Source: Paenibacillus cellulositrophicus
GTDB taxonomy: Bacteria; Bacillota; Bacilli; Paenibacillales; Paenibacillaceae
Assembly: GCF_009363095.1 (NCBI RefSeq)
Contig: NZ_CP045295.1
Coordinates: 124,001-188,000 of the forward strand
Length of the DNA stretch: 64,000 nucleotides
Direction of reading: 5' to 3'
Shown piece after piece: positions 17,271 to 26,288 of this stretch. Within the stretch, counting starts at the first letter, position 1. Each line of letters starts with the position of its first letter. The notes beneath the pieces were generated by a model that did not search any database, had not been told where the DNA came from, and saw only the letters and a list, made by a program, of their open reading frames with translations. The position numbers and the translations under genes are program-made.

Positions 17271-18287
17271 CTAACACCAATCGAATAATACGCCATGATA
17301 CTGGTCCTTATGATTACGCAAGCCTTCGTAAGCTTCTTTCGCTTGCTCTGGCTTAATCACATGACTCAGCAGCGGCTCCAGTTGCAATCGTTTCTGCTTA
17401 ATCAGTTTGAATACAATCTTGGAGTTGCGAACCAGCGAATGCTTGACGAACGTATCAGGCTCGCTCGGATAACGCCACTCATGCGCACCCTTGAAGGTAA
17501 TGGAACCGCGTGAGAAAAGGTGACAGTAGTTGAGCACATCCGTGACGTCGGTGTTGTACACGCCACGCGGGCTGCCTAGGAAAATGATCTCGCCCAATCT
17601 AGCGATCCACGAAAGGCTATCTACGCCTACTTGAGGGACACCTGTTGCTTCAATATGCGTCGAGACGCCTTTTCCATCCGTCAGCGCTGTGATTTGTTCT
17701 TTTACCTGCTCTTCCCCGCCATTGATTGTCAGTTCTATACCACATCGTTGTGCGGTTTGCAGCCGTTCTGGCGACAAGTCAATACCAATGACATTGGCCC
17801 CTTGCAATCTTGCAAGCTGTGCTGCCAAGTTCCCAACAAGCCCAAGTCCTGTCACGCTGACATAGTCGCCAAGTTCGATATCAGAGACACGTGTGGAGGT
17901 GAAGGCAACCGTCGCCATTCTAGTGAACGGTACCCATTTGAGATCCAGATCCTCTGGTACCTTTATGAATACGTCGGAGGCACGGACAACTTGATATTCC
18001 GAATGGCAGCCGTAGTGAAACACCACATCGCCTGGCTTGAAATTCGTTACACCAGAACCAACCTCGATGATGGTACTTACGCTTGAATAGCCAGGACAGA
18101 CAGGAAGCTGTGCCCATTCCTCTTTACCAGTAAGCATCGCCAGTTCCGTTCCAGGGCTAATAAGGGAGTAAATCAATTTAACAAGCACTTCATTGCCCGC
18201 TAACTCCTGGGGAACGAACTCTTCCTCCACCGTCTCCACTTGCTGCGGACTTACAAACATGACCTTACGATTTTTCATAGTTTTCAC
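17271..18287 (-). CDS. Medium-chain (MDR) sugar/polyol dehydrogenase
   Basis: 338 residues: GroES-like N-terminal domain (YSLISPGTELAMLTG, CPGYSSVSTIIEVG) and a Rossmann domain with VTGLGLVGNLAAQLARLQGA near residue 150. The four-cysteine structural zinc loop is not seen, as in the bacterial sugar-dehydrogenase subgroup that includes bi-domain oxidoreductases. It is the first gene of the nine-gene module; the 11-base gap to the epimerase indicates an operon. Confidence 0.85.
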   Translation of the reverse strand: MKTMKNRKVMFVSPQQVETVEEEFVPQELAGNEVLVKLIYSLISPGTELAMLTGKEEWAQLPVCPGYSSVSTIIEVGSGVTNFKPGDVVFHYGCHSEYQVVRASDVFIKVPEDLDLKWVPFTRMATVAFTSTRVSDIELGDYVSVTGLGLVGNLAAQLARLQGANVIGIDLSPERLQTAQRCGIELTINGGEEQVKEQITALTDGKGVSTHIEATGVPQVGVDSLSWIARLGEIIFLGSPRGVYNTDVTDVLNYCHLFSRGSITFKGAHEWRYPSEPDTFVKHSLVRNSKIVFKLIKQKRLQLEPLLSHVIKPEQAKEAYEGLRNHKDQYHGVLFDWC

Positions 18288-18600
18288 TCCTGTTTTTCAT
18301 CTGCGTTTGGACCCTATTAGAGAAGCAACACTTATAATGTAAGGCTTTTCATTTCGAAAGTCTTTGATCGTAAAACCAATTTTTTATCTAAAACACCGAT
18401 ATAGCAATTTGAATCTGTGTGACACAACCTATTAGCGTACAAGGTCACTAAAAACTGAAAAATGTTAAACATAGCCGCGATTAAAAAAATCCATATACTG
18501 TAAATCCTGTGAATGATATCAACTTCACCTTTTGCAAAGGAGAGCGCAAATATTCCGCTCTTTGCGACCTCTTATATTTTTGCATGGAATACTTATCTAA
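18288..18600. other. Upstream region of the sugar module, no gene seen
   Basis: About 310 A/T-rich bases between the first gene of the sugar module and a dispersed repeat. It should hold the operon promoter. I could not pick a convincing promoter or operator by eye. Confidence 0.4.
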
Positions 18601-18743
18601 TCGGTAATCGGACTATGTTCTTGTCCATTACGGCAATCGGTACAAGTTCTTGTCCTGGGCTCGGGACAAGAACTTGTACCGATAAAACAAAAAAGCCGCT
18701 AAAATAGCGACTTTCAATGGGACTATGTTCTTGTCCCTCGACA
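18601..18743 (+). repeat. Dispersed ~145-bp repeat, copy 1
   Basis: Starts TCGGTAATCGGACTATGTTC and ends TTGTCCCTCGACA. Inside, CGGTACAAGTTCTTGTCC (18638-18655) pairs perfectly with GGACAAGAACTTGTACCG (18664-18681) around eight bases. Next comes a terminator-like hairpin (AAAGCCGCTA / TAGCGACTT, 18690-18713) and then GGGACTATGTTCTTGTCCC. Other full copies: 31146, 36814, 38556, 39962, 51811, all in this orientation. Confidence 0.9.
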
Positions 18744-18763
18744 CCAAACTCAAACAAAAAATA

Positions 18764-18798
18764 AAAAAACCGTTGGGATTAATCATCAACGGTTTTTT
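18764..18798 (-). terminator. Terminator of the BlaR1-like gene
   Basis: AAAAAACCGTTG (18764-18775) pairs with CAACGGTTTTTT (18787-18798), a perfect 12-bp stem downstream of the stop at 18913; the A/T arms serve as the U-tract. Confidence 0.8.
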
Positions 18799-18912
18799 AA
18801 AATTCAACTTTTTAATAAATAGATCAACCGATTTTTGGAGTTGTCGGATGTTCTCATCATCATCAGGTTCGCTCATGACTTTCCCGCGCAAGATCGAAGC
18901 TTGCTCAAAATA

Positions 18913-20784
18913 TTACTTCTGCACCGCTTCTTTCAGAATTTCGACCTTCTGATCCTTGGACATATCCCATGTGGTTGAAATGCTGTATTCGAAGCCACCT
19001 TCATGCCAAAAAACGTATTTTGGATAGATATGTGCCGGTAATTCATCCTCAAAGAAACCTTTTTTCTTGCTTCCTTCTGAGTCCAACGTATATTTCGAAA
19101 TGGCCAGCGTATCTTTCCCGTTCGTATATTCAAGACGGATGGTTGCCGCCTCTTTCCAGTCTATCTTTTTCGCATAGACGGGTTTACCGCTCTTCTTGCC
19201 TTCGGCCCTTACTTCATCAAGGAATTTTCCTTCGGTTGGACCTTCAATTCTTGCTTTGGAAAACTTATATCCCTCCGGCAAGTTGGCGGGCTGCTTCAGA
19301 ATGGAGCCCTCGAGCGTAGCAGCACTTTTCAAGTAGTCCTCGTAAGCGGTGAATGTTTCTATCCCTCCCCAATAACTTAGGTCGAATCCACTGTTAGGAT
19401 CCTTATATTTATGATACAGAACGTACATATCGCCTGTCTCTTCACTAAGTTTCTTCACTCTATTGGTCTCATCTTCGATATACTTTTTTTCCTCTGGAGT
19501 TAGAGCCTTGGCTGCAGCTACTGCTTTTTTCCGCGCCTTTTCCAGTTCTGTCTTGTAAAGCTCGCGGTCTATATTTCCCTCGGGATAGATCATATCCGAA
19601 ACATGATTCACAACAGCTTTTGAATCCTGTTCCGATTGCACGGGAGCCTTCGGTGTTACGCTCCCTGAATCGCTTTCCTTAGCATTAACCAATGTCACGC
19701 TGCCAAGCGCAATAATCATCCCCATAGCCAGAATGGACAGGCGGTATGATTTTTTGTGAAATTGTTTAATCATCGTAAGTCTCCTTTTCATTTGTTTATG
19801 TGTGGCGGACAAGCCGGCAAGCCCCGGTTGGCGTTGCTTTCCTGAATAATGCTCCAACACATGGATGATCGTTTGTCCGTATGCATTGTTTTGCTGCGGG
19901 CTCATCCGATTCAAGGCGCATGCATCGCAGGCCATCTCCTGATCCTGTCTTGCTTTACGTACGGCTAGCCATAATAACGGATTAAACCAATGGATGATCA
20001 GGATGATATGCATCAACCAGTTCACGGCGACGTCCCGCCGCTGAATATGCGCGAACTCATGCGCCAGAATATATTGAAGTTGATCTTTTTTCAGCGTAAT
20101 GAGCAGACTGGGCGAAATAACGATCGCCGGATTGCGAAAACCGACCACGGCAGGTCCGGGAATTCGCTCGCTGGCCACAAACTGCACGTTACGCTTTACG
20201 CCTATTTGCTGTTTCGTCTCGTGAAACACGGCCGATAGAAGAGGCATATCTATTTTTCGACCCGTGCGCAGAGCTTGTTTCAATCGAAGCTGGTCGCATA
20301 CCGTTTTCGCCGAAAAAAGCAGCACGCCTGCAAGCCAGACCGACATCAGCGTATTGGCGAAGCCTATTTGCTTGAACCCATTCCACCAAAATCCGCTCTC
20401 CTGCACAGGTCCCGATTCAAATGCAGGTACTTCCGAAGTTCCGCTTGCTTCCGGGTTTGTAGAGCGCTCAACATGAACAGTTGCCTCGCTTATTCTCCCC
20501 GCTTCCTTCCAACCCGATGAAGCTTGAGTTTGTTGATGAATACCGGGCGCTATGGCCTCCAGGGACAAAACATTGTATAGGCTAAGCGAGGATTCCGGGG
20601 CCCAAGGGAGCAGCAGGCGAATGGCCACGGGAAGCCAAAGCCAATATTTCCATCTGGCTTCAATCTTGTTTCTTAATAGAAACTGCAGGATCAGGACAAG
20701 TACAATCAGGATGAAGGCCATGAACGATCCGCGAATCACCCAGCCGAAAAAAGACGATACATTCTCAAGCAATGTAAGACTCAT
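18913..20784 (-). CDS. BlaR1/MecR1-type membrane metalloprotease receptor with unusual sensor domain
   Basis: 623 residues. N-terminal membrane helices (about 20-60, 145-160) flank an M56 peptidase domain with LAHEFAHIQRRD (HExxH, His242-His246) and the downstream Glu in QDQEMACDACAL. Another helix lies near residue 350 (SILAMGMIIALGSVTLVNA). The C-terminus (about 400-623) is not a penicillin-binding domain: it carries no SxxK/SxN/KTG set I can see. Instead it has ILKQPANLPEGYKFSKARIE and matches the secreted protein at 21421-22161, DUF4367-like. The gene overlaps the BlaI gene by one base. By family, ligand binding outside would trigger proteolysis and relief of BlaI repression. Confidence 0.85.
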   Translation of the reverse strand: MSLTLLENVSSFFGWVIRGSFMAFILIVLVLILQFLLRNKIEARWKYWLWLPVAIRLLLPWAPESSLSLYNVLSLEAIAPGIHQQTQASSGWKEAGRISEATVHVERSTNPEASGTSEVPAFESGPVQESGFWWNGFKQIGFANTLMSVWLAGVLLFSAKTVCDQLRLKQALRTGRKIDMPLLSAVFHETKQQIGVKRNVQFVASERIPGPAVVGFRNPAIVISPSLLITLKKDQLQYILAHEFAHIQRRDVAVNWLMHIILIIHWFNPLLWLAVRKARQDQEMACDACALNRMSPQQNNAYGQTIIHVLEHYSGKQRQPGLAGLSATHKQMKRRLTMIKQFHKKSYRLSILAMGMIIALGSVTLVNAKESDSGSVTPKAPVQSEQDSKAVVNHVSDMIYPEGNIDRELYKTELEKARKKAVAAAKALTPEEKKYIEDETNRVKKLSEETGDMYVLYHKYKDPNSGFDLSYWGGIETFTAYEDYLKSAATLEGSILKQPANLPEGYKFSKARIEGPTEGKFLDEVRAEGKKSGKPVYAKKIDWKEAATIRLEYTNGKDTLAISKYTLDSEGSKKKGFFEDELPAHIYPKYVFWHEGGFEYSISTTWDMSKDQKVEILKEAVQK

Positions 20785-21194
20785 CAGGGCTCTCTCTTTT
20801 CTGTTTCCCCGTCGCTGCGGTTTTCGTCAAACAAAGCCTTTAAATCCTCGATTTCTTGTGCATTTAGTTTCTTATCCTGCAGAAAGTTAGCCAGCATCGG
20901 CTTTAAAGCTCCCCCATAGAGTTTTTTCATGAAGGATTTGGTTTCGGATTGCAGATACTCCTGCTCGCTGATGATCGGAAAAAATAGTTGGGTGCGCTTT
21001 GAACCCTTTTCCAGTTTCGCACCCGCTGCTTCCTTCTGCACCAGACGAGTTAGGAGCGTCCGGGTCGTATTGGGGCTCCACCCCATTCGATCCGTCATTT
21101 GCTTTACGACCTCGCTGGAAGGGCAGTCGCGATTGGCCCATAATACACGCATAACTTCCAGTTCTGCATCCGTAATCGGTGGTATTTGATTCAT
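20784..21194 (-). CDS. BlaI/MecI-family repressor
   Basis: 136 residues from ATG 21192-21194 behind TTTGGAGG. Winged-helix N-terminal domain: ITDAELEVMRVLWANRDCPS, WSPNTTRTLLTRLVQKE, then a helical dimerisation tail (FLQDKKLNAQEIEDLKAL). It is expected to bind TACAnnTGTA-type operators, which occur at its own promoter and at the 21421 gene, and to be cleaved or released when the adjacent BlaR1-like receptor signals. The stop overlaps the receptor's start. Confidence 0.92.
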   Translation of the reverse strand: MNQIPPITDAELEVMRVLWANRDCPSSEVVKQMTDRMGWSPNTTRTLLTRLVQKEAAGAKLEKGSKRTQLFFPIISEQEYLQSETKSFMKKLYGGALKPMLANFLQDKKLNAQEIEDLKALFDENRSDGETEKREP

Positions 21195-21223
21195 GCATGA
21201 AACCTCCAAAGTCAATGTACTCA

Positions 21224-21277
21224 AACTACATATGTAGTTACAATACACATGCTACAATTGTAGTTTAGTAATGTCAA
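21224..21277 (-). promoter_or_regulatory. Autoregulated promoter of the BlaI/BlaR1-like operon
   Basis: Minus-strand -35 TTGACA (21272-21277), 17-base spacer and -10 TAGCAT (21249-21254). Operator CTACAATTGTAG (21252-21263) covers the end of the spacer and the -10, and a 16-bp perfect palindrome AACTACATATGTAGTT (21224-21239) lies just downstream of the start point. Both match the BlaI/MecI-type TACA..TGTA core. Confidence 0.85.
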
Positions 21278-21420
21278 CTTGTATGTGAGAGCGTAATATT
21301 CACGTTTTTGTTACACACAAAAACGTTTCGCACGTCTGCGGTCATGACGATCTCCAAAAGAACCCATGTAATCGTATTTTGGAGCACCTGTTCGAGAAAA
21401 CCTATAGCTGAATTAATATG

Positions 21421-22161
21421 TTATTTTTTCACGGCTGCTTTTAAAATTTCAATCTTCTGTTTCCTGGGCATATCCACAGATGAGGTTGAAATGCTGTATT
21501 CGAATTTGCCGCCATCATTCCAAAAGACGTATTTTGGAAAGACGTGTGCCGGCAGCGTATCGTTATAAAAGCCTTTCTTCATGTTTCCCTTTGAATCTAC
21601 CGCATACTTGGAAAAGCCCAGCGTGTCTTTTCCGTTCGTATATTTAAGTCCGATTGTTGCCGCCTCTTTCCAGTCGATCTTTTTCACATAGATGGGCTTT
21701 CCGCTCTTCTTACCTTCGGCCCTTACTTCATCAACGAACTTTCCTTCGATCGGAGCTTCAATGACTGCTGTTAAGAACTTGTATCCTTTTGGCAGGTTCG
21801 CAGGCTGCTTCAAGATCGATCCCTTCAGGGTAGAGGCTTTTTTCAAGTAGTCCTCGTATGTTGTGAATTCATGTATCCCTCCCCAATAACTAATATCAAA
21901 TCCGCTATTTAATTGGGGGTATTTATAATACAAGACATACATATCGCCAGACTCTTGGCTCAACTTCTTCACTCTTTGGATCTCATTTTCGATAAACTTT
22001 TTCTCCTCTGCAGATATAGTCTTAGCTGCTTCGGCCGTTTTTTTAACAGCGGCTTCTTGGACTTTCTCGGAGGATTGCGTCTTCGCCGCGAGGCTGACGG
22101 AAGAACCCATTAATAAAATGCTGCTTAGTGTCGCGATTGCTACTTTCGTTGCTGCTTTCAC
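21421..22161 (-). CDS. Secreted DUF4367-like protein, paralogue of the BlaR1 sensor domain
   Basis: 246 residues. A signal peptide (VAIATLSSILLMGSSVSLAA) is followed by a helical stretch (FIENEIQRVKKLSQESGDMY) and then a domain that matches the C-terminal 220 residues of the neighbouring BlaR1-like receptor nearly block for block (FDISYWGGIHEFTTYEDYLK, DEVRAEGKKSGKPIYVKKID, YTNGKDTLGFSKY). The GTG start (22159-22161) follows GGAGAGGAG. Its promoter carries two BlaI-type operators. It probably binds the same ligand as the receptor, as scavenger, immunity or modulatory protein; that is inference. Confidence 0.75.
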   Translation of the reverse strand: MKAATKVAIATLSSILLMGSSVSLAAKTQSSEKVQEAAVKKTAEAAKTISAEEKKFIENEIQRVKKLSQESGDMYVLYYKYPQLNSGFDISYWGGIHEFTTYEDYLKKASTLKGSILKQPANLPKGYKFLTAVIEAPIEGKFVDEVRAEGKKSGKPIYVKKIDWKEAATIGLKYTNGKDTLGFSKYAVDSKGNMKKGFYNDTLPAHVFPKYVFWNDGGKFEYSISTSSVDMPRKQKIEILKAAVKK

Positions 22162-22205
22162 TTGGTAATGCTCCTCTCCTATAATTAAATTTTTTTATTT
22201 TTACA

Positions 22206-22258
22206 AACTACAGTTGTAGTTGCAAATTAATACTACAACTGTAGTTAATTAATGTCAA
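22206..22258 (-). promoter_or_regulatory. BlaI-box promoter of the secreted sensor-domain gene
   Basis: Minus-strand -35 TTGACA (22253-22258), 17-base spacer, -10 TAGTAT (22230-22235). Operators ACTACAACTGTAGTT (22232-22246) and AACTACAGTTGTAGTT (22206-22221) sit exactly as in the BlaI promoter: one over the spacer and -10, one downstream. Confidence 0.85.
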
Positions 22259-22298
22259 TACGGTTTGTGCAGAAATTTATTTAGTTTTCGTTAAATAC

Positions 22299-22335
22299 AA
22301 AAAAAGCCGCTAGTCTAAGCGACTTATAAGGGGAC
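22299..22335 (+). repeat. Fragment of the dispersed repeat (hairpin module)
   Basis: AAAAAAAGCCGCTAGTCTAAG with CGACTTATAAGGGGACCA resembles the terminator-like and GGGAC module of the 145-bp repeat. CCCGTTAGTTTAATGG, a motif that accompanies several full copies, follows at 22370. Confidence 0.55.
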
Positions 22336-22431
22336 CAACCGTGTTTAGTTTATTTATTGAGCTATCGTCTCCCGTTAGTTTAATGGAATTTTTTGATTGG
22401 AGAACAGTGCCACTTTAACGACAATAACAAA

Positions 22432-22686
22432 TTAATCTTGCACTTCGATAACAAATACGTAGCTTGAACTACCTTCAGAAATTCTCTTTTCCTTATCTTT
22501 TAGCCAAGTTGCTGAAAGAGAATAGTAATAAGCACCTTTTTCTTCAGGAGCATGGAAGGAGTTCTCATTTATTGTTTCTTGAGAATGTGCGCCATTATGA
22601 TATTTGGAAAGGCTTATCTCAGTTGGCTGTTTTCCTTCAAATCTAAACTTTTTAGTTTTTCCTAGACTTCCATACCCCACTGTCAA
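22432..22686 (-). pseudogene. C-terminal beta-sandwich fragment, probably truncated
   Basis: 84 codons from a TTG with no good site; the frame extends 13 codons further up before a stop. The sequence (LGKTKKFRFEGKQPTEISLS, EKGAYYYSLSATW, SSSYVFVIEVQD) resembles the all-beta C-terminal domain common in Bacillales lipoproteins, where it follows a variable N-terminal part. The missing N-terminus suggests a broken gene, though a downstream cistron of the 22707 gene cannot be excluded. Confidence 0.4.
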
Positions 22687-22706
22687 TCTCTCTTTGACAT
22701 AAGCTA

Positions 22707-24062
22707 TTAACTGCTCAAAGTATCATCTATTGTATAAACCCCACCTTGCCCCTCTTCTACTAAATAAACATCAAAATCATTTGATCCCCACATGACAAAT
22801 CTAAATTCCTTGCCCCGAGGAGCTCTCAAATGCACGGTTTTAAAAGGGCTGGCTTTATCGCTTAATTTGCCAAGTAAGGAAACTGTACGGTCTGCACCTG
22901 CTAATAGTATACCTTTATCCAAACTTTCGGGATCGTTATAGAAATAAAGGATATGATGCGTATCAGCAGTATTGTCCGAAACGGCTCTGACGGATACACC
23001 ACCATCCACCGTGTTAGCAATGGTAAATCTTTTGCCATCCTTCAGTTCCAAGTAATGTTCATGCTCGGAAACATACCTTTCTACACGACCGCTTTCGAGG
23101 TTGTAAAATAAATCCGCTGATAGTGTATTGGGCCACATCCCATTAACCTCGGAACCATCCGCTAATGTCGCCTTCATGAAATATAGAATCGTGGTTTCGC
23201 TGGGCATTCTCCTTGTAGGTACCAGCTTAGCGGTAACATCGCTAATCCAGTTTTTTAATACGCTGTCGTTTAGTTTCAAGTCCTCTGATACCCACCCTAA
23301 ACGAAGCAAAGCGATCTGAGCTTGAGATAAAGCATAGTACATTCCTAGCTGAGGAATGATACGTTCAAATACCGTTATCGTTTTGGCAATGGCTGTAACC
23401 GTCTCGGATGCCCCTACTGCCGTGTTTCCGTACATAGAACCGACTTCTGCTTTAAAATGAGAATCAAGGAACATAAGTGAACCTTCATTCTTGTTCAATG
23501 TAACTTTCAGTGTCGAGTATGCAGTTCCTTCATTAACAATTTCTAAAGCCCTGTTAAAGGCATAAGACTCTCTATACTTGCCTGTATCGGAAATTATACC
23601 GAATCGTCTCGTCAATAAATCATTTAATTTCTTAAGCAAAAGATCTTTATTAGCTTCGTTGCTTATTGAAGCGGCGTCAAGACCCAATAACCTGACAATC
23701 CCCTCAGGCTGGTAAGGGTCAACAGGATAGTTGATCGTTTTACCAAAGTGCTCTTTAAGTCGTTCAGATAATAATATCAGTTCTGACTTCAGCAGCAAAT
23801 TGCAAAGAGATAACACATCCTCGTTCAGATACATATATACGAAACTTTCATTTGCGATAATCGTTTCCAGAATATCTGCAAGAAACATATCGCTTACCAG
23901 AAAATCAGACCCTACTCGCAAAGCAAGACGACCATCATCTGAAAATCCGGCTCTAACAGGCGGAAGAGAAAGTTCAACATGATGATCTAACTTCAAAGCG
24001 ATTCCAGGTTGCTTGGATGTATCATTATGTTCATCAATCGCTGATTTTAGTCTCATACTCAT
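22707..24062 (-). CDS. Hypothetical protein, 451 residues, unrecognised
   Basis: The start ATG follows AAAGGAG. No signal peptide or membrane helix, so probably cytoplasmic. The first half is helical with Leu-rich stretches (VLSLCNLLLKSELILLSERL, KDLLLKKLNDLLTRRFGI); the centre has TLKVTLNKNEGSLMFLDSHF and a Gly/Ala/Thr stretch (VGASETVTAIAKTITVFERI); the C-terminal third is beta-rich (YLELKDGKRFTIANTVDGGV, FRFVMWGSNDFDVYLVEEGQ). I do not recognise a family. It lies between the BlaI-like regulon and an LLM monooxygenase, with no obvious partner. Confidence 0.7.
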   Translation of the reverse strand: MSMRLKSAIDEHNDTSKQPGIALKLDHHVELSLPPVRAGFSDDGRLALRVGSDFLVSDMFLADILETIIANESFVYMYLNEDVLSLCNLLLKSELILLSERLKEHFGKTINYPVDPYQPEGIVRLLGLDAASISNEANKDLLLKKLNDLLTRRFGIISDTGKYRESYAFNRALEIVNEGTAYSTLKVTLNKNEGSLMFLDSHFKAEVGSMYGNTAVGASETVTAIAKTITVFERIIPQLGMYYALSQAQIALLRLGWVSEDLKLNDSVLKNWISDVTAKLVPTRRMPSETTILYFMKATLADGSEVNGMWPNTLSADLFYNLESGRVERYVSEHEHYLELKDGKRFTIANTVDGGVSVRAVSDNTADTHHILYFYNDPESLDKGILLAGADRTVSLLGKLSDKASPFKTVHLRAPRGKEFRFVMWGSNDFDVYLVEEGQGGVYTIDDTLSS

Positions 24063-24104
24063 CTAAACTCCTTTATACATGACTCCTCTGTAGGGAAGGC
24101 TATT

Positions 24105-25181
24105 TCAAATGATTGTTTGCTTGCTCTCTCGAGCAATCTCTTTTCGAACGATCGGTGCGACGCGGGTGCCAAACAACTCGATGGCGCGCAAGACTTCGCG
24201 ATGCGGCAATGTGCCGATATTGAGATGTAAGAAGAAACGGTTCGTACCTAGATTCTTTCGAACGAGAAGAATCTTCTCCGCGACATATTCAGGATCGCCA
24301 ACATAAAGGGCTCCATTAATACCACGCGCAGCATCGTAAGATGTACGGCTGTATGGCGGCCATCCTAACACTTTGCCGAGTTCATTCATTTGAACCGACG
24401 TGTAAGGAAAGTGTAACTCGGCAGCCTGATTCGTTGTTTCTCCAACGAAGCCGTGTGAGTGTGTCGCAATTCTAAGTTTACTCACATCGTGACCGGCCTC
24501 GGCGGCAGCTTGTTTATACAATTCGACTAACGGAGCAAATCTTTCCGGCATTCCGCCAATAATGGCAAAGACGATGGGCAGCCCCAGGGCTCCTGCTCGA
24601 ATGGCCGATTCAGGGCGCCCCCCGGTTCCGACCCACACCGGAAGCGGGTCTTGGACGGATCGCGGATAGACGCCAAGATTTTGGATCGCGGGGCGATGAC
24701 CACCTCGCCATGTGACTTTTTCCGAAGCTCTAATCTTTAGAAGCAACTCAAGGTGTTCTTCAAACAATTCGCTGTAGTCATTCAAGCTGTAGCCAAACAA
24801 TGGGAACGAATCAATAAAGGATCCCCGGCCTACCATAATTTCTGCCCTGCCGTTACTGATGCTATCCAACGTGGAAAAAGACTGGTATACGCGAACCGGA
24901 TCATCCGAGGAAAGAACGGTAACGGCACTCGTGAGCCGAATTCGCTTGGTTAAAGCTGCAGCCGCTGCAAGCACCACGGCTGGCGATTCAGAGGCATAAT
25001 CAAATCGTTGATGCTCTCCGATTCCAAACACATCAAGGCCGACTTGATCGGCAATAACGATCTCTTCGATCCCGTTCCGAATCCGCTCGGGGTGGCTCAT
25101 CCTCTTGCCCGTTATGGGATCCGGTGAGTTCTCTAGAAAAGTATTGATGCCTATTTCAAAGTTGTCTGTGAATTCAGCCAT
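24105..25181 (-). CDS. LLM-class flavin-dependent monooxygenase
   Basis: 358 residues of the luciferase-like barrel: GLDVFGIGEHQRFDYASESP, RIRLTSAVTVLSSDDPVRVY, GRAEIMVGRGSFIDSFPLFG, LPVWVGTGGRPESAIRAG. It should use reduced FMN, or F420 less likely, with oxygen on a small substrate. It lies 93 bases before the aldo/keto reductase on the same strand, and both are redox enzymes, with an MFS exporter beyond; co-expression is possible. Confidence 0.88.
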   Translation of the reverse strand: MAEFTDNFEIGINTFLENSPDPITGKRMSHPERIRNGIEEIVIADQVGLDVFGIGEHQRFDYASESPAVVLAAAAALTKRIRLTSAVTVLSSDDPVRVYQSFSTLDSISNGRAEIMVGRGSFIDSFPLFGYSLNDYSELFEEHLELLLKIRASEKVTWRGGHRPAIQNLGVYPRSVQDPLPVWVGTGGRPESAIRAGALGLPIVFAIIGGMPERFAPLVELYKQAAAEAGHDVSKLRIATHSHGFVGETTNQAAELHFPYTSVQMNELGKVLGWPPYSRTSYDAARGINGALYVGDPEYVAEKILLVRKNLGTNRFFLHLNIGTLPHREVLRAIELFGTRVAPIVRKEIARESKQTII

Positions 25182-25274
25182 CGTTGATCCTCCTTCATTT
25201 CCTGCTGTAAATACCTTAAATGGATTAATTTCTACTTGATAGTAAAACTGCTGTTGATTGCAGGCAAAAATATA

Positions 25275-26228
25275 TTATCGATGACCCGCAGCAACGTTTT
25301 TTGGCGCTACTTCATGGATACGTTTAAGATCCGATTCCGTAAGCTCAACCTGCAAGGCGCCTATATTCTCTTCTAAATATTTTCTTCTTTTCGTTCCCGG
25401 AATAGGCACGATATCGCTGCCTTGCATCAATATCCATTTCAACGCCAGTTGAGGGGCAGTGCATTCCTTTTCAGCAGCCATTTCTTGAATACGGGCGACG
25501 AATTGGAGGTTTTTCTGTAAGTTTTGTCCTTGAAATCTGGGAAAATTACGTCTAATATCGTCGTACCCCAAATCCTCGTATCGTTGAATCGTACCGGTTA
25601 GGAACCCACGTCCAAGCGGGCTGTAGGCTACAAAACCGATGCCTAGCTCTCTGAGGGTAGGAAGAACTTCGTCTTCAATGTCTCGGGACCATAAGGAATA
25701 TTCCGTTTGCACTGCCGATAATGGGTGTACTGCATGTGCTCTGCGTATCATATCTGGCGAGGCTTCTGAAAGGCCGATATATCGAACCTTCCCTTCCTTT
25801 ACCAGATCAGCCATCGCCCCCACAGTCTCCTCGATTGGTGTATATGGATCGATACGATGCAGATAATACAGGTCGATGTGGTCAACGCCTAATCTGCGCA
25901 AGCTTGCTTCGGCGGCAGCCTTAACATATTCCGCTCTTCCGTTATATTCCCACATCGGCCCTTTGTCACGTACTACACCGAACTTGGTAGCCAAAGTGAC
26001 CTCATGACGTCGATCTTTGATCGCTTTTCCCACCAGTTTTTCATTTTCGCCGACACCGTACATATCCGATGTATCTAAGAAACCTACACCAAGTTCTAAA
26101 GAACGATGAATCGTCCGTATGGATTCTTGTTCATCCCGGTCACTGCCGTAAAAATCGGACATGGTCATGCAGCCTAATCCCAGAGCAGAAACTTCCAGCC
26201 CGCTTGATCCAAGCGCTCTTTTCTCCAT
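25275..26228 (-). CDS. Aldo/keto reductase
   Basis: 317 residues, full length. Catalytic tetrad visible: Asp and Tyr in [13 protein letters not shown], Lys in TLATKFG, His in YYLHRID; the C-terminal NADPH site includes [18 protein letters not shown]. It reduces aldehydes or ketones in the cytoplasm. An N-terminal fragment of a near-identical gene lies at 7511-7711. It is 60 bases downstream of the MFS gene. Confidence 0.92.
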   Translation of the reverse strand: MEKRALGSSGLEVSALGLGCMTMSDFYGSDRDEQESIRTIHRSLELGVGFLDTSDMYGVGENEKLVGKAIKDRRHEVTLATKFGVVRDKGPMWEYNGRAEYVKAAAEASLRRLGVDHIDLYYLHRIDPYTPIEETVGAMADLVKEGKVRYIGLSEASPDMIRRAHAVHPLSAVQTEYSLWSRDIEDEVLPTLRELGIGFVAYSPLGRGFLTGTIQRYEDLGYDDIRRNFPRFQGQNLQKNLQFVARIQEMAAEKECTAPQLALKWILMQGSDIVPIPGTKRRKYLEENIGALQVELTESDLKRIHEVAPKNVAAGHR

Positions 26229-26288
26229 AAAAAATCACTCCTCATGTTCAATGCTGAAATAACAATATGGTATGTTCTGCCCATTTTC

